Source: Nibribacter ruber (GTDB lineage: Bacteria > Bacteroidota > Bacteroidia > Cytophagales > Hymenobacteraceae). Taken from it: 64,000 bases of DNA. Positions 53,358 to 61,763 of this stretch are shown here, in pieces. The notes beneath the pieces were generated by a model. The model saw only the letters and a program-made list of their open reading frames with translations. It searched no databases and had not been told where the DNA came from. Every line of letters starts with the position of its first letter. Positions within the stretch are counted from its first letter, which is position 1. A program made the position numbers and the translations under genes. Where the stretch lies: NCBI RefSeq assembly GCF_009913235.1, contig NZ_CP047897.1, positions 2,189,501-2,253,500 of the forward strand, in the 5' to 3' direction.

Positions 53358-54368
53358 CTACTTTTGGAAGCTCTCTTTCATGGCGGTCATCACCAGCGCC
53401 TCGTACTCCAATAACGCAGGGGCGCCTGGTGGCAGGCCAATCAAACAATGGATCTGCCCCGCGAAGCACTTATCCCAGACCTTCACTCCGGCTTGTCTCA
53501 GCTTAGCCGCATATAAAATGCCGTCGTCCCGCAAAGGATCAAACTCGGCGTTGATGATGACCGCTGGTGGCAGGCCCGACAAATCTTTGGTGAGAATAGG
53601 CGAGACTTCGGGATTATTGTACTGGTTGGGCGCATAGGTTTCCACCGCGAAGTAACAGGCGTCTTTGGTCTGGAAATACCCTTTGGCATTCTGCTGGTAA
53701 GACACAGACGTCTCCATGTGCTTGGGCCGAAGATCCACCGGCAAGCCGTTCAGGACCTGTAGTTTTATCTTCTTGGCAATGCCTTCCTTCATGGCTTTCT
53801 GGGCAATGACCGCCACCAGGTTGGCCCCGGCGCTGTTGCCCATCAACACGATTCTGTTGGGGTCACCACCCAAACTTTTGCCGTGTTGCGCTACCCACTT
53901 AAAGGCGTTGTAGCTGTCATTGACCGCCCCCGGAAATCTATGTTCTGGCGCCACTCTGTAATCAACTGCCACCACTACAGCCCCATACGTCTTAGACTCC
54001 AGCCAGAGTGAATGCTCCAAACCCGGCAACAACGGCGAAATGAAGCCGCCGCCGTGGTAGTTGATGATGATGGGTGCGTTGGGCGTTTTAGAAGCATTGA
54101 ACACCAAGACCGGAATGCTGTCTGCCGTAATCTTGATTCTCCTCACGTCTTCTTTGGGATAAGGAATGGCCGGCGGACCGGCAAACTTGATTTGCTCCAT
54201 AGGCATGGCTCTCAATTGCTCCAGCGATAAATCCTGATACCCAATCATTTTCAGGAAACCTGCTACCTTGGGGTCCAACACCCGCGTATTGCAAGCCTGC
54301 GCCAGAAGCTCTGACGTGTTGAAAAGAGACAAGAGGCTAAAACAAGTGAGCAAGAAAAATCTCTTCAT
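53358..54368 (-). CDS. Exported alpha/beta hydrolase, HSL (hormone-sensitive-lipase-like) family
   Basis: 336 residues with a signal peptide ending near 'SELLAQA'. The oxyanion motif HGGGF ('IINYHGGGFISPLLPG') and the nucleophile elbow GNSAGANL ('VLMGNSAGANLVAVIAQ') are the HSL family signature; Asp in 'INAEFDPLRDDG' and His in 'CFAGQIHCLIGLPPGAP' complete the triad. Acts on short-chain esters in relatives, but no substrate can be given. Periplasmic. It is followed by an independent gene; not in an operon with the upstream hydrolase, from which a palindrome separates it. Confidence 0.93.
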   Translation of the reverse strand: MKRFFLLTCFSLLSLFNTSELLAQACNTRVLDPKVAGFLKMIGYQDLSLEQLRAMPMEQIKFAGPPAIPYPKEDVRRIKITADSIPVLVFNASKTPNAPIIINYHGGGFISPLLPGLEHSLWLESKTYGAVVVAVDYRVAPEHRFPGAVNDSYNAFKWVAQHGKSLGGDPNRIVLMGNSAGANLVAVIAQKAMKEGIAKKIKLQVLNGLPVDLRPKHMETSVSYQQNAKGYFQTKDACYFAVETYAPNQYNNPEVSPILTKDLSGLPPAVIINAEFDPLRDDGILYAAKLRQAGVKVWDKCFAGQIHCLIGLPPGAPALLEYEALVMTAMKESFQK

Positions 54369-54480
54369 GGAGTTTTTCTTTTATAAGTAGCACTCCATCC
54401 GGCATTCTTACAAAGCGCAGGAGAATATCAGCCATTTTCTACTGCCCTACATTTTATAGCTTTTAAGATTTAACCCCTTC

Positions 54481-54518
54481 CGTTTTCGGCCTATTTTCAC
54501 CAAAACAGGCCAAAAACG
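54481..54518. repeat. 38-bp dispersed palindrome, copy 16
   Basis: CGTTTTCGGCCTATTTTC / CAAAACAGGCCAAAAACG; it directly precedes (on the plus strand) a hairpin at 54521-54555. Confidence 0.88.
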
Positions 54519-54520
54519 AA

Positions 54521-54555
54521 AGAAGGGACAACCAGCAGCCGTCCCTTTTCCATGG
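54521..54555 (-). terminator. Terminator-like hairpin using the palindrome's T-tract
   Basis: GAAGGGAC / GTCCCTTTTC stem around a GC-rich loop. On the minus strand it is followed by CTTTCGTTTTTGGCC, the T5 of copy 16. It terminates the gene at 54626-55219. Confidence 0.65.
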
Positions 54556-54625
54556 TTATCTTTATATGAAGCTCACTGTTGGTTAAGCGCTGTGAGCAAC
54601 TTACCTTTTCCGCTTGTCCTCCACC

Positions 54626-55219
54626 TCATTTCTCAATGTCGGTGAGCAGATGTTCCATATCGGCTAGAATCTTGTTGTAGGACTTGAGCACCCAATAGGC
54701 GAAACCTAAAAACACCGTCGCACCCACGGGTACCATCACCGTCCAGAGATACGGAATCTGGCTAAGGTCTTTTCCTTGGATGGACGCAAAAACCGGCAAA
54801 GAAGTAAACAGAAGCACCAACCCTAACAGCACATTAATCTTCTGAAGCTTCTGAAACCTGATTCTCTGCCGGGCAAACGTCTGAATGGTTTCAAGATACG
54901 TCGCCACTGAGATGTTTACGGCCCTCACCGCGCGCACTGAGGCCAGCGACAGAATGGGCAACACCAACAGCACCACAATGGTCAAGACCGCCAAGACTTG
55001 CATCCAGAGGCCTTCTATTTGGGTGAGGTGCACGCTCACGTACCCAGCGGCGGCATAACAGACCAAGGTGCCTATGAATTCAGAATACTTGATTCTGTTC
55101 AAGCGGGAGTGGTAGTTCTGGCGCGTTGATTTCTCTAATAATTGAGTGTTCAAGGTTTCTTGTTGCTCTACCCGTTGGCTTAGTTTTCCCCAGGCTTGTT
55201 GCATTTCTTCCAGTTCCAT
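54626..55219 (-). CDS. Membrane protein coupled to an ECF sigma factor
   Basis: 197 residues. The N-terminal 45 residues are a coiled helix 'LEEMQQAWGKLSQRVEQQETLNTQLLEKSTRQNYHSRLNRIKYSE'; the rest has four membrane helices ('FIGTLVCYAAAGYVSV', 'VLAVLTIVVLLVLPILSLASV', 'INVLLGLVLLFTSLPVFA' and 'VPVGATVFLGFAYWVL'). Start codon overlaps the sigma factor stop (TAATG). Products of such genes are common in Bacteroidota immediately behind sigma-70-like genes and are presumed anti-sigma factors or their partners; no zinc-binding HxxxCxxC motif is present, so a zinc-type anti-sigma is unlikely. Confidence 0.82.
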   Translation of the reverse strand: MELEEMQQAWGKLSQRVEQQETLNTQLLEKSTRQNYHSRLNRIKYSEFIGTLVCYAAAGYVSVHLTQIEGLWMQVLAVLTIVVLLVLPILSLASVRAVRAVNISVATYLETIQTFARQRIRFQKLQKINVLLGLVLLFTSLPVFASIQGKDLSQIPYLWTVMVPVGATVFLGFAYWVLKSYNKILADMEHLLTDIEK

Positions 55220-55713
55220 TATGCGGTTTGTTTAGTTAGCTGCGTTCTTAATTTCTCTTTGATGCGCGAGATTCTGGTGCCCACGTTGCTGGGCGAAATC
55301 CCAATGATGGAGGCAATCTCCTCGTACTTTTTGCCTTCCAGAAAGAGCAGGATGATGCCCCTATCTAGCAGGTTGAGGCTCTGAATCTGGGCGTACAGCC
55401 GTTGTATCTGCTCCTCCTCGGTGCGGTCATAATCCTCAGCAAACTGGTCCGCGTCCAGTTCCAACGGAATGGTGCTGACTCTGCGTTTGGTTTGCTTGAG
55501 GTGCGAGATGGCGGTGTTCAAAGCCACGCGGTACATCCAGGTGCTCAGCTTAGAATCCTGATTAAAGGACCCAAACGACTTCCAGAGCTGGTACACAATC
55601 TCCTGTTGCAGGTCGTTGCGGTCATCTGTAGAATTGGTATACATTGCCGACACCTTAAAGATCAAGCCTTTATTCTCTTTGATGACGGTTGTAAACTGCT
55701 CTTGTAGGTCCAT
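55219..55713 (-). CDS. ECF-type RNA polymerase sigma factor
   Basis: 164 residues. Region 2: 'ENKGLIFKVSAMYTNSTDDRNDLQQEIVYQLWKSFGSFNQDSKLSTWMYRVALNTAISHLKQTKRR' (sigma-70 region 2, -10 recognition). Region 4: 'IQSLNLLDRGIILLFLEGKKYEEIASIIGISPSNVGTRISRIKEKLRTQL', the HTH that reads the -35. A short acidic linker joins them. It directs RNA polymerase to a small set of promoters, controlled in this context by the co-translated membrane protein downstream. Start codon is the first ATG; promoter not recognised. Confidence 0.95.
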   Translation of the reverse strand: MDLQEQFTTVIKENKGLIFKVSAMYTNSTDDRNDLQQEIVYQLWKSFGSFNQDSKLSTWMYRVALNTAISHLKQTKRRVSTIPLELDADQFAEDYDRTEEEQIQRLYAQIQSLNLLDRGIILLFLEGKKYEEIASIIGISPSNVGTRISRIKEKLRTQLTKQTA

Positions 55714-55801
55714 CTAAAATCAATCTTCATCCTATTAGTGTAGTTGGGGATGAGAAAATCACAGGCAGAGGAAGAAATATTTTTAAGTTAGGAGGTAACG
55801 G

Positions 55802-55839
55802 CGTTTTTGGCCTCTTTTCGCCAAAACGGCCCAAAAACG
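55802..55839. repeat. 38-bp dispersed palindrome, copy 17
   Basis: CGTTTTTGGCCTCTTTTC / GCCAAAACGGCCCAAAAACG region. A terminator hairpin (55840-55870) follows immediately. Confidence 0.85.
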
Positions 55840-55870
55840 AAGAAGGAGAAACCACCGGCCTCTCCTTCTT
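55840..55870 (-). terminator. Terminator of the M16 peptidase gene, sharing a palindrome's T-tract
   Basis: AAGAAGGAGA / TCTCCTTCTT stem. On the minus strand it is followed by CGTTTTTGG from palindrome copy 17. Confidence 0.7.
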
Positions 55871-55911
55871 TAAAGTCTAACTTCTAGTGTCTAGCTACTA
55901 ACGTCTATCTC

Positions 55912-58878
55912 CTAATAGCCAAACAGCTCTTTCAAGGTCAACTGCTTCACGGTGCCGTACTTGGCTAGCTCCTTGAAATTGAGTTTGTCTTTGGAACCGA
56001 TGACCAGAATGGTCTGGTTCTGGCCTTTCACAAACTGCTGTTGGAAGGCTTTGATTTGGTCCAGAGTGAGGGCGTCCAGGCTTTCATAAATATCCTTTCT
56101 TATGTCATGATCAATGCCCAGTTTGCGGGCCTGCTCATAGTTCATCAGGATGGCCGTCTTGTTGATGCGCTCCGTGGCAATGCTGTTGCGCACCGAGGCT
56201 TTGGCATTGGTGAAATTGGCCTCGGCGAGCGGTAAATCATTCAAGAGTTCCTGCATACCAGCCATGGCCTCGGGCAATTTATCACTCTGCGTGCCTATGT
56301 AGGAGAGAATGTAATTGGCGCGGTCTTTCTTGCTGGCGTTGGCAAACCGTGAACTAGCGCTGTACGCCAAGGCCCTGGACTCACGCAACTCCTGAAACAC
56401 AATCGCGCCCATGCCGCCGTCAAAGTACTCATTGTACAACCTGATGGTAGGCACCAGTTTAGGGTCATAGTTAAGCGACTTGGTCAGGAACAGTAACTCA
56501 GCCTGCACCATGTTGTAGTCAGTCCAGTAGACCTGGCGCTTGGTGATGTCCAGTTCTTTGAAGGGCTTTTCGGCGGGCACTGGCTTTAAGTTAGCGGGTA
56601 CTATGTGACCAGTGTTGAGCGTGGCCGTGATGGCTTGCAGTTCTCTAGGGCCGTAGTACAACACACGGTGCTGATAGCTGGGAATGCTCTTGATCAAGGA
56701 CACCAGTTCCTGCGGTTTCACTTTCTTCAGTTCCTGCTCAGACAGGATGTTGGTGAACGGGTTCTTAGGACCATACTTGGCGTAGTTGACCATGGCCACG
56801 CTGTGGATGATGTTCTTGTTTAGCTTGGCGTCCTGGCGGTCTTTCAAAATGCCGGCCACTAAATCCTTGAGCGCCTGCGGGTCTGGTTGCGGGTTCTTTA
56901 AAAGGCTTTCAAAGAGGTTCAGGCCTTTTTCAAAGTTCTCATCCAGGCCCGACAAAGACACATAGATTTGGTCCTGCCCCGAAGACACGTTAAACGAGCA
57001 TCCAATCTTGAAGAATTCCTTTTGCAATTCCTCGGCAGAGTATTTGTCGGTGCCCAGGTATTGCAGGTAATTCACGGCCAGGCCTAGCTTGAGGTCATTG
57101 TTGGTGCCCATGTCCAGGACGTAGTACATATTGAACAAGCCGTTCTCCTTGTTGCGCGTGTAGTACACTGGTATACCAGCCTTCAATTGGCCTTCCTGCA
57201 AGTCTTTCTTATAGTCTACAAACTCAGGCTGAAGGTCTGATACCGGCTTGTTGGCCACCGTTTTGTAGTAGTCAGATTGCGCCTCGCGATTAGCGGGCAC
57301 GGGGGTGATGGCCGGTTTTTCTACCTTCTGCGCGTTAGGGTCTTTGCCGGTGCGCTTGTAGATGAGGGCGTAGTTGTTGCCGTAGTAGCGGTTGGCCACC
57401 TCCATCACGTCCTGCTTGGTGATCTTGGCAAATTCGGCGTCCTGCTTCACATAGTCGGCCCAGTCCTGCCGGGCAATGAACGCATCCACGAAGGCCGTGG
57501 CGCGGGCCTCGTTGCTTTCATAGGCTTCCATCTTAGAAATCTTGTTCTTGTTGATAATGGCCGGAATCAACCAATCCTCAAACTGCCCTTTCTTCACTAG
57601 TTCAATCTGCTGTAACAACAGATCCTTCACCTGGTCCAAGCTCTGTCCCTGACGCGGGTTGCCCGACAGGAAGTGCACGGAGTAGTCATTGTAGATCTCG
57701 GCGAAGGAACCTGCGCCCAAGGCTGCCTGCTTTTGGTTGATGTTCAAGTCAATCAAACCCGCCTGCCCGTTGCTCAGAATCTGACTGATCATACGCAACA
57801 CCAAGGCGTCTTTGGATTTCACGCCCGGAAACCGGAAACCCAGAAACACGCTCTCGGCGTCTGGCCCTACTATTTCTTTCACAACCGGGGCTGTAATAGG
57901 CTTTTCCTGCGGAGCGTTGTACACCGGGTCTGCCTTCTTCTGCCACTTGCCAAAGTACTCGTCAATGATTCGGATGGTCTGATCAGGGTCCAGGTCCCCA
58001 CTCATGGCGATGGCCATGTTGTTGGGTACGTAGTACTTGTCAAAATACTTCTTAATCTCGGTGATGGACGGGTTCTTCAGGTGCTCTACCGTGCCAATGG
58101 TGGTTTGCGTGCCATACTGGTGCGTAGGGTACAAAGCCGCAAATGCCGCTTCAAACACCTTGTTATTGTCAGAATCCAAGGAACGGTTTTTCTCCTCGTA
58201 GACTGCCTCCAACTCGGTGTGGAACAAACGCGGTACCATCACGCTCAGGCGCTCAGATTCCAGCATGGCCCAACGCTCTAGTTGGTTACTCGGAATGTCT
58301 CCGTAATAGATGGTTTGCTCTACCCAGGTGCTGGCGTTGGAGTTCTGCATACCCATGGAAGCCACCAACTTATCATACTCATTGGGCACCGCATAGGTGG
58401 CGGCTACGCCAGAGATAGAGTCAATCTGATGGTAAGTTTTCTTGCGGATGGTTGGGTCTTTCTGGGTGCGGTACAATTCATACAGAGCCTCTATCTTGGC
58501 CAGTTCCACCTGCTCTTTTTCCCAGTCTTTCGTGCCTAGCTTGGATGAACCCTTGAAGGCCATGTGCTCCAGGTAATGCGCCAAGCCCGTGGCATCTGCC
58601 GGGTCATTCTTACTGCCCGCGCGCACCGCTATGTAGGTTTGGATGCGCGGCGCATCTTTGTAGTCCGTCAAGTACACCGTGAGGCCGTTGTCCAGAGTAT
58701 AGATTCGGGCTTTGAGCGGATCGTTCGGGACGGTGGTATAGGTATACTCCTTGGCTTGGGGCGCAGCAGTCTGGGCTTCGGGCGTGGTGGCTTGGGTTGG
58801 CTGGCTGGGAGTGCTGGTTTTACACTGGGTAAACAGCATAGCCCCCATAAGAGAACAGGCAATTAGTCTTTTCTTCAC
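55912..58878 (-). CDS. M16 family zinc metallopeptidase (two-lobed, exported)
   Basis: 988 residues, two M16 units fused as in the ~110 kDa bacterial insulinase-like group. An N-terminal signal peptide contains 'GAMLFTQCK', a possible but atypical lipobox. The inverted zinc motif H101-Y-L-E-H105 ('GLAHYLEHMAFKGS') with a downstream Glu ('LEAVYEEKNRSLD') forms the active site in the first half; the second half lacks a second HxxEH, as expected for the non-catalytic lobe ('GMGAIVFQELRESRALAYSASSRFA' marks it). It degrades peptides in the periplasm in homologues. Stands alone, with its own terminator. Confidence 0.95.
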   Translation of the reverse strand: MKKRLIACSLMGAMLFTQCKTSTPSQPTQATTPEAQTAAPQAKEYTYTTVPNDPLKARIYTLDNGLTVYLTDYKDAPRIQTYIAVRAGSKNDPADATGLAHYLEHMAFKGSSKLGTKDWEKEQVELAKIEALYELYRTQKDPTIRKKTYHQIDSISGVAATYAVPNEYDKLVASMGMQNSNASTWVEQTIYYGDIPSNQLERWAMLESERLSVMVPRLFHTELEAVYEEKNRSLDSDNNKVFEAAFAALYPTHQYGTQTTIGTVEHLKNPSITEIKKYFDKYYVPNNMAIAMSGDLDPDQTIRIIDEYFGKWQKKADPVYNAPQEKPITAPVVKEIVGPDAESVFLGFRFPGVKSKDALVLRMISQILSNGQAGLIDLNINQKQAALGAGSFAEIYNDYSVHFLSGNPRQGQSLDQVKDLLLQQIELVKKGQFEDWLIPAIINKNKISKMEAYESNEARATAFVDAFIARQDWADYVKQDAEFAKITKQDVMEVANRYYGNNYALIYKRTGKDPNAQKVEKPAITPVPANREAQSDYYKTVANKPVSDLQPEFVDYKKDLQEGQLKAGIPVYYTRNKENGLFNMYYVLDMGTNNDLKLGLAVNYLQYLGTDKYSAEELQKEFFKIGCSFNVSSGQDQIYVSLSGLDENFEKGLNLFESLLKNPQPDPQALKDLVAGILKDRQDAKLNKNIIHSVAMVNYAKYGPKNPFTNILSEQELKKVKPQELVSLIKSIPSYQHRVLYYGPRELQAITATLNTGHIVPANLKPVPAEKPFKELDITKRQVYWTDYNMVQAELLFLTKSLNYDPKLVPTIRLYNEYFDGGMGAIVFQELRESRALAYSASSRFANASKKDRANYILSYIGTQSDKLPEAMAGMQELLNDLPLAEANFTNAKASVRNSIATERINKTAILMNYEQARKLGIDHDIRKDIYESLDALTLDQIKAFQQQFVKGQNQTILVIGSKDKLNFKELAKYGTVKQLTLKELFGY

Positions 58879-59002
58879 AGGGATAGGATTGAATGAAATT
58901 CTACTTAAATAAAGCGAAAACAGGGGAAATTATTGTCTTAGGCAGGGATTGAGTTTGTGTCTTCTCACCTGCTATTGCTAAGTAAAAGGGCTGTGACACC
59001 TA

Positions 59003-59050
59003 GTGAGTCTGGAGACTCACCGCATCCCTAGTCACGAGTCTGGAGACTCG
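59003..59050. repeat. Two hairpins sharing GAGTC-TGGA-GACTC
   Basis: GTGAGTC-TGGA-GACTCAC (59003-59020) and CGAGTC-TGGA-GACTCG (59035-59050), 14 bp apart. Located between the M16 start and the next gene's end. Confidence 0.8.
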
Positions 59051-59109
59051 CGCCAGATTTTTTTAGAGTTTAGTACAACAACCAGCGATGGACAATCACC
59101 AAGCAAAGC

Positions 59110-59125
59110 CGTTTTTGGCCTGTTT
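59110..59125. repeat. 38-bp dispersed palindrome, copy 18 (left half only)
   Basis: Left arm CGTTTTTGGCCTGTTTTC is consensus; the right arm is replaced by the coding end of the next gene (GAAACTAGCTT...). A broken copy directly at a stop codon. Confidence 0.8.
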
Positions 59126-59629
59126 TCAGGAAACTAGCTTATTTTCAGAAGGCACTTGCAAGCGTTGCGAAAGGAGTTCTAGCGTTTGCAGGGCTTCGTG
59201 CTCGTGGCTGGTGCGCAGTTCATAGGCGGGCTCCTCTCCGGTGGAATATAAACCCACCGTATACCATTTCACCAAAGCAGGCTCCTCGCCCGGATGGTCA
59301 TGGTCTTGCGGAATCATGTTGGTGGTTAAAATTACGCGTTCAAACGCTGGCAACGGCGCCCATTGGCCAAATTTAATCCCGAACATCAACAAATACTCCC
59401 GTACCCTGCGTTGCTCAAAATCCAATTGGAAGCCATGGTGCGTGAATTTGAACAGAACACCCATGACTAACAGCAATACGCCCACCGCCAGCATCTGCGT
59501 CTGGTTCACTTCCCCGCTCCACCACCATGGGCTGCTGGCCGTCAAAGCACCCACCAACAAAAGCCCATACCCGGCATAGCTAAGCGTCCCGAAGAAAGAA
59601 TCTGTTTTACGGTCAAAAATGTGGGACAT
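59126..59629 (-). CDS. Hypothetical two-helix membrane protein
   Basis: 167 residues: two hydrophobic segments at 17-33 ('LSYAGYGLLLVGALTAS') and 45-60 ('MLAVGVLLLVMGVLFKF'), then a soluble tail 'HHGFQLDFEQRRVREYLLMFGIKFGQWAPLPAFERVILTTNMIPQ', which resembles small PH-like bacterial membrane proteins ('...QxDxxxxrVREY'). No family assigned with confidence. It overlaps nothing and lies alone. The Arg-rich and acidic tail suggests cytosolic orientation. Confidence 0.72.
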   Translation of the reverse strand: MSHIFDRKTDSFFGTLSYAGYGLLLVGALTASSPWWWSGEVNQTQMLAVGVLLLVMGVLFKFTHHGFQLDFEQRRVREYLLMFGIKFGQWAPLPAFERVILTTNMIPQDHDHPGEEPALVKWYTVGLYSTGEEPAYELRTSHEHEALQTLELLSQRLQVPSENKLVS

Positions 59630-59690
59630 GGGGAGAAGGTAAAGAAAAACCTACACAGTGTTTAGCCATGCAGGTTCAAGGGTAATTTTA

Positions 59691-61622
59691 TTAAAAATCA
59701 GTATCCAGGCCTAATCTGGTTTTCAACTCAAGCAGTTCTGGGTACATTTCTGACAGGTAGTTGAAACGGTCTTGCGAGGTGTAGAGCTTGCGGCCGGTGC
59801 TTTCTTGCTGGGCTACCTCAATGTTCACCTGCAGGCGGTTGTGGCCCAGGCTCTGCCGAAGGTACATCAGCAGCTCGGGCTTGAAGGAGTTGAACTCGGC
59901 AACCTGCACATCGTTCTCCACAGACAGACGAATCTCGGCGCGTTCCACGTCAAAGGCCCAGTCGCGGTTCATGATGGTGTACTCCAGGGTGCGGTCCGTT
60001 TGCTTAATGCGGTCTACATGGGCCTGCCACAACTGGCGCAGCTTGTGCTCATTGATGGCAGGCAGAGAACCGGGCACGTAGGCTTCGGTTTCTTCTTCCA
60101 ACACGTCTATGCTTTGCGCCGCCGAAGCCGCCACTTTCTCTTCTATGTTCTTAAGGCTGGGTAGTTTGGACATCTTGCGTCCTGCCAGCGGCGAGGAAAC
60201 AGGTGCGCGCAAGGGAGCCGGCGCAGTTACCGGAGCGGCGGGTGCCATCACAGAAGGCACTGGTAACGGCGCTTCTTCTGGATAGGTGTCAAAGATGGGA
60301 TCCTCGCCGGCGTCCATGTCTGCCGGCGCCGTGTTGTGGTGCGTTTCTGGGCTGTTTTTCTCAAAACTAGCAGAAACCGCAGGAGCCGAGGCAACCGCTA
60401 CGGGAGCAGAAACTGGGTTTGGAGCAGGAACAGCAGTTGCCGGAGCCGCGGGTGCGGCTACGCCGGAACTTCCATTAGTTTTTTTTTTGACGTCTCCGGT
60501 AAGAGAGACGTCTGAGGCCAGTTGCAAGGCTTGCGGCAAATGCGCCAGTTTCATGAGCAACAACTCCACGTGCAGGCGCTGGTTCTTGGCGGCTTTAAAG
60601 TTCTGGTCGCAGGTTCCTACCAGGTTCAACCCAGAAATCAAGAAACTCAAGCTGGCTTCCTGCGCCTGTTGGGCGTAGCGGGACTTGATGTTCTCAGAAA
60701 CCTCCAACAACTGTACCGTCACCTGGTCTTTGCATACCAACAGGCTTCTAAAATGGTCGCCAATGCCCAGGATGAAATTATGCGAGTCAAACCCGTTTTT
60801 CAGGATTTCATCATACAGCAACAAGGTGCCGCTCAGGTTCTGGGTAAGCAGATAATCTGTTAGTCTGAAGTAATAGTCATAGTCCAGAATATGAAGGTTC
60901 TGCACCGTGGCTTTGTAGGTCAAATGGTTTCCCGAGAAGGTTACCATCTGGTCGAAGATGGAAAGCGCATCGCGCAGGGCGCCGTCTGCCTTTTGTGAGA
61001 TCAGGTGCAGGGCGTCTTCCTCGGCCTCAATGTTTTCTTTGCCCGCAATGTTGCCCAGATGCTGGACCATGTCTTCAATGCGAATGCGGTTGAAGTCAAA
61101 AATCTGACAGCGGGACAGAATGGTAGGGATGATCTTATGACGCTCCGTAGTGGCCAGAATGAAAATGGCATAGGAAGGCGGCTCTTCCAGGGTCTTCAAA
61201 AACGCGTTGAAGGCCTGGTTGGAGAGCATGTGCACCTCATCTATGATGTAGATTTTGTACTTGCCCGTCTGCGGCACATAGCGCACCTGCTCCACCAGAC
61301 TTCTAATATCATCTACTGAGTTGTTGGACGCCGCATCCAGCTCATGGATGTTGAACGAGCTGTTGGTGTTAAAGCTTTTGCAGGAGTCACAGACGTTGCA
61401 GGCCTCTGTCTCTGGCGTGATGTTCTCGCAGTTGATGGTCTTGGCCAGAATACGCGCGCACGTGGTCTTACCCACTCCTCTTGGCCCGCAGAACAAGAAG
61501 GCCTGCGCCAAATGATTGCTGCTGATTGCGTTCTTTAAGGTAGTGGTAATATGGTGCTGGCCTACTACACTGTCAAAAGTGGTAGGGCGGTATTTTCTAG
61601 CCGATACAACAAAATTCTCCAT
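59691..61622 (-). CDS. dnaX: DNA polymerase III subunits gamma/tau
   Basis: 643 residues. Clamp-loader ATPase: opening 'RKYRPTTFDSVVGQHHITTTLKNAISSNHLAQAFLFCGPRGVGKTTCARILAK' (Walker A G-P-R-G-V-G-K-T), four zinc Cys around residues 60-80 ('NCENITPETEACNVCDSC'), Walker B 'IYIIDEVHMLS', and SRC in 'TILSRCQIF'. Residues 1-370 are domains I-III (gamma); an Ala/Pro-rich linker (385-480) and a tau-type C-terminal domain follow. Directly after domain III, codons 379-381 lie in a run of ten A preceded by an 8-bp perfect hairpin, a likely slippage site. Loads the beta clamp. See the dnaX finding. Confidence 0.97.
   Translation of the reverse strand: MENFVVSARKYRPTTFDSVVGQHHITTTLKNAISSNHLAQAFLFCGPRGVGKTTCARILAKTINCENITPETEACNVCDSCKSFNTNSSFNIHELDAASNNSVDDIRSLVEQVRYVPQTGKYKIYIIDEVHMLSNQAFNAFLKTLEEPPSYAIFILATTERHKIIPTILSRCQIFDFNRIRIEDMVQHLGNIAGKENIEAEEDALHLISQKADGALRDALSIFDQMVTFSGNHLTYKATVQNLHILDYDYYFRLTDYLLTQNLSGTLLLYDEILKNGFDSHNFILGIGDHFRSLLVCKDQVTVQLLEVSENIKSRYAQQAQEASLSFLISGLNLVGTCDQNFKAAKNQRLHVELLLMKLAHLPQALQLASDVSLTGDVKKKTNGSSGVAAPAAPATAVPAPNPVSAPVAVASAPAVSASFEKNSPETHHNTAPADMDAGEDPIFDTYPEEAPLPVPSVMAPAAPVTAPAPLRAPVSSPLAGRKMSKLPSLKNIEEKVAASAAQSIDVLEEETEAYVPGSLPAINEHKLRQLWQAHVDRIKQTDRTLEYTIMNRDWAFDVERAEIRLSVENDVQVAEFNSFKPELLMYLRQSLGHNRLQVNIEVAQQESTGRKLYTSQDRFNYLSEMYPELLELKTRLGLDTDF
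60479..60512 (-). promoter_or_regulatory. Putative dnaX slippage site: A10 run beside a perfect hairpin
   Basis: In the mRNA: GACGTCTC-TCTTACCG-GAGACGTC (60512-60489), then ten A (60488-60479), then CTAATGG. One extra A gives codon AAC then TAA; one A fewer gives CTA ATG GAA GTT CCG GCG TAG. So either slippage ends translation within a few codons, after residue ~381. Confidence 0.75.
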
Positions 61623-61711
61623 CGCTCTACAAAGTTAATCGATTCTGGTTCGATTCCGAAATGGAAAAAGGGGGCGGCTGCAAGGTTCTTGAATTTGTGC
61701 AAGGACAGGTT

Positions 61712-61749
61712 CGTTTTTGGCTTGTTTTAGAGAAAACAGGCCAAAAACG
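61712..61749. repeat. 38-bp dispersed palindrome, copy 19
   Basis: CGTTTTTGGCTTGTTTTA / GAAAACAGGCCAAAAACG; between dnaX and the next gene's stop. Confidence 0.9.
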
Positions 61750-61763
61750 AAAGAAGAATGCTA

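Noticed and set aside
61630-61637. TAACTTTG (minus strand) as the dnaX promoter -7 box
   Set aside because: It lies 7 bp from the start codon, which would need a leaderless mRNA, and has no -33 partner.
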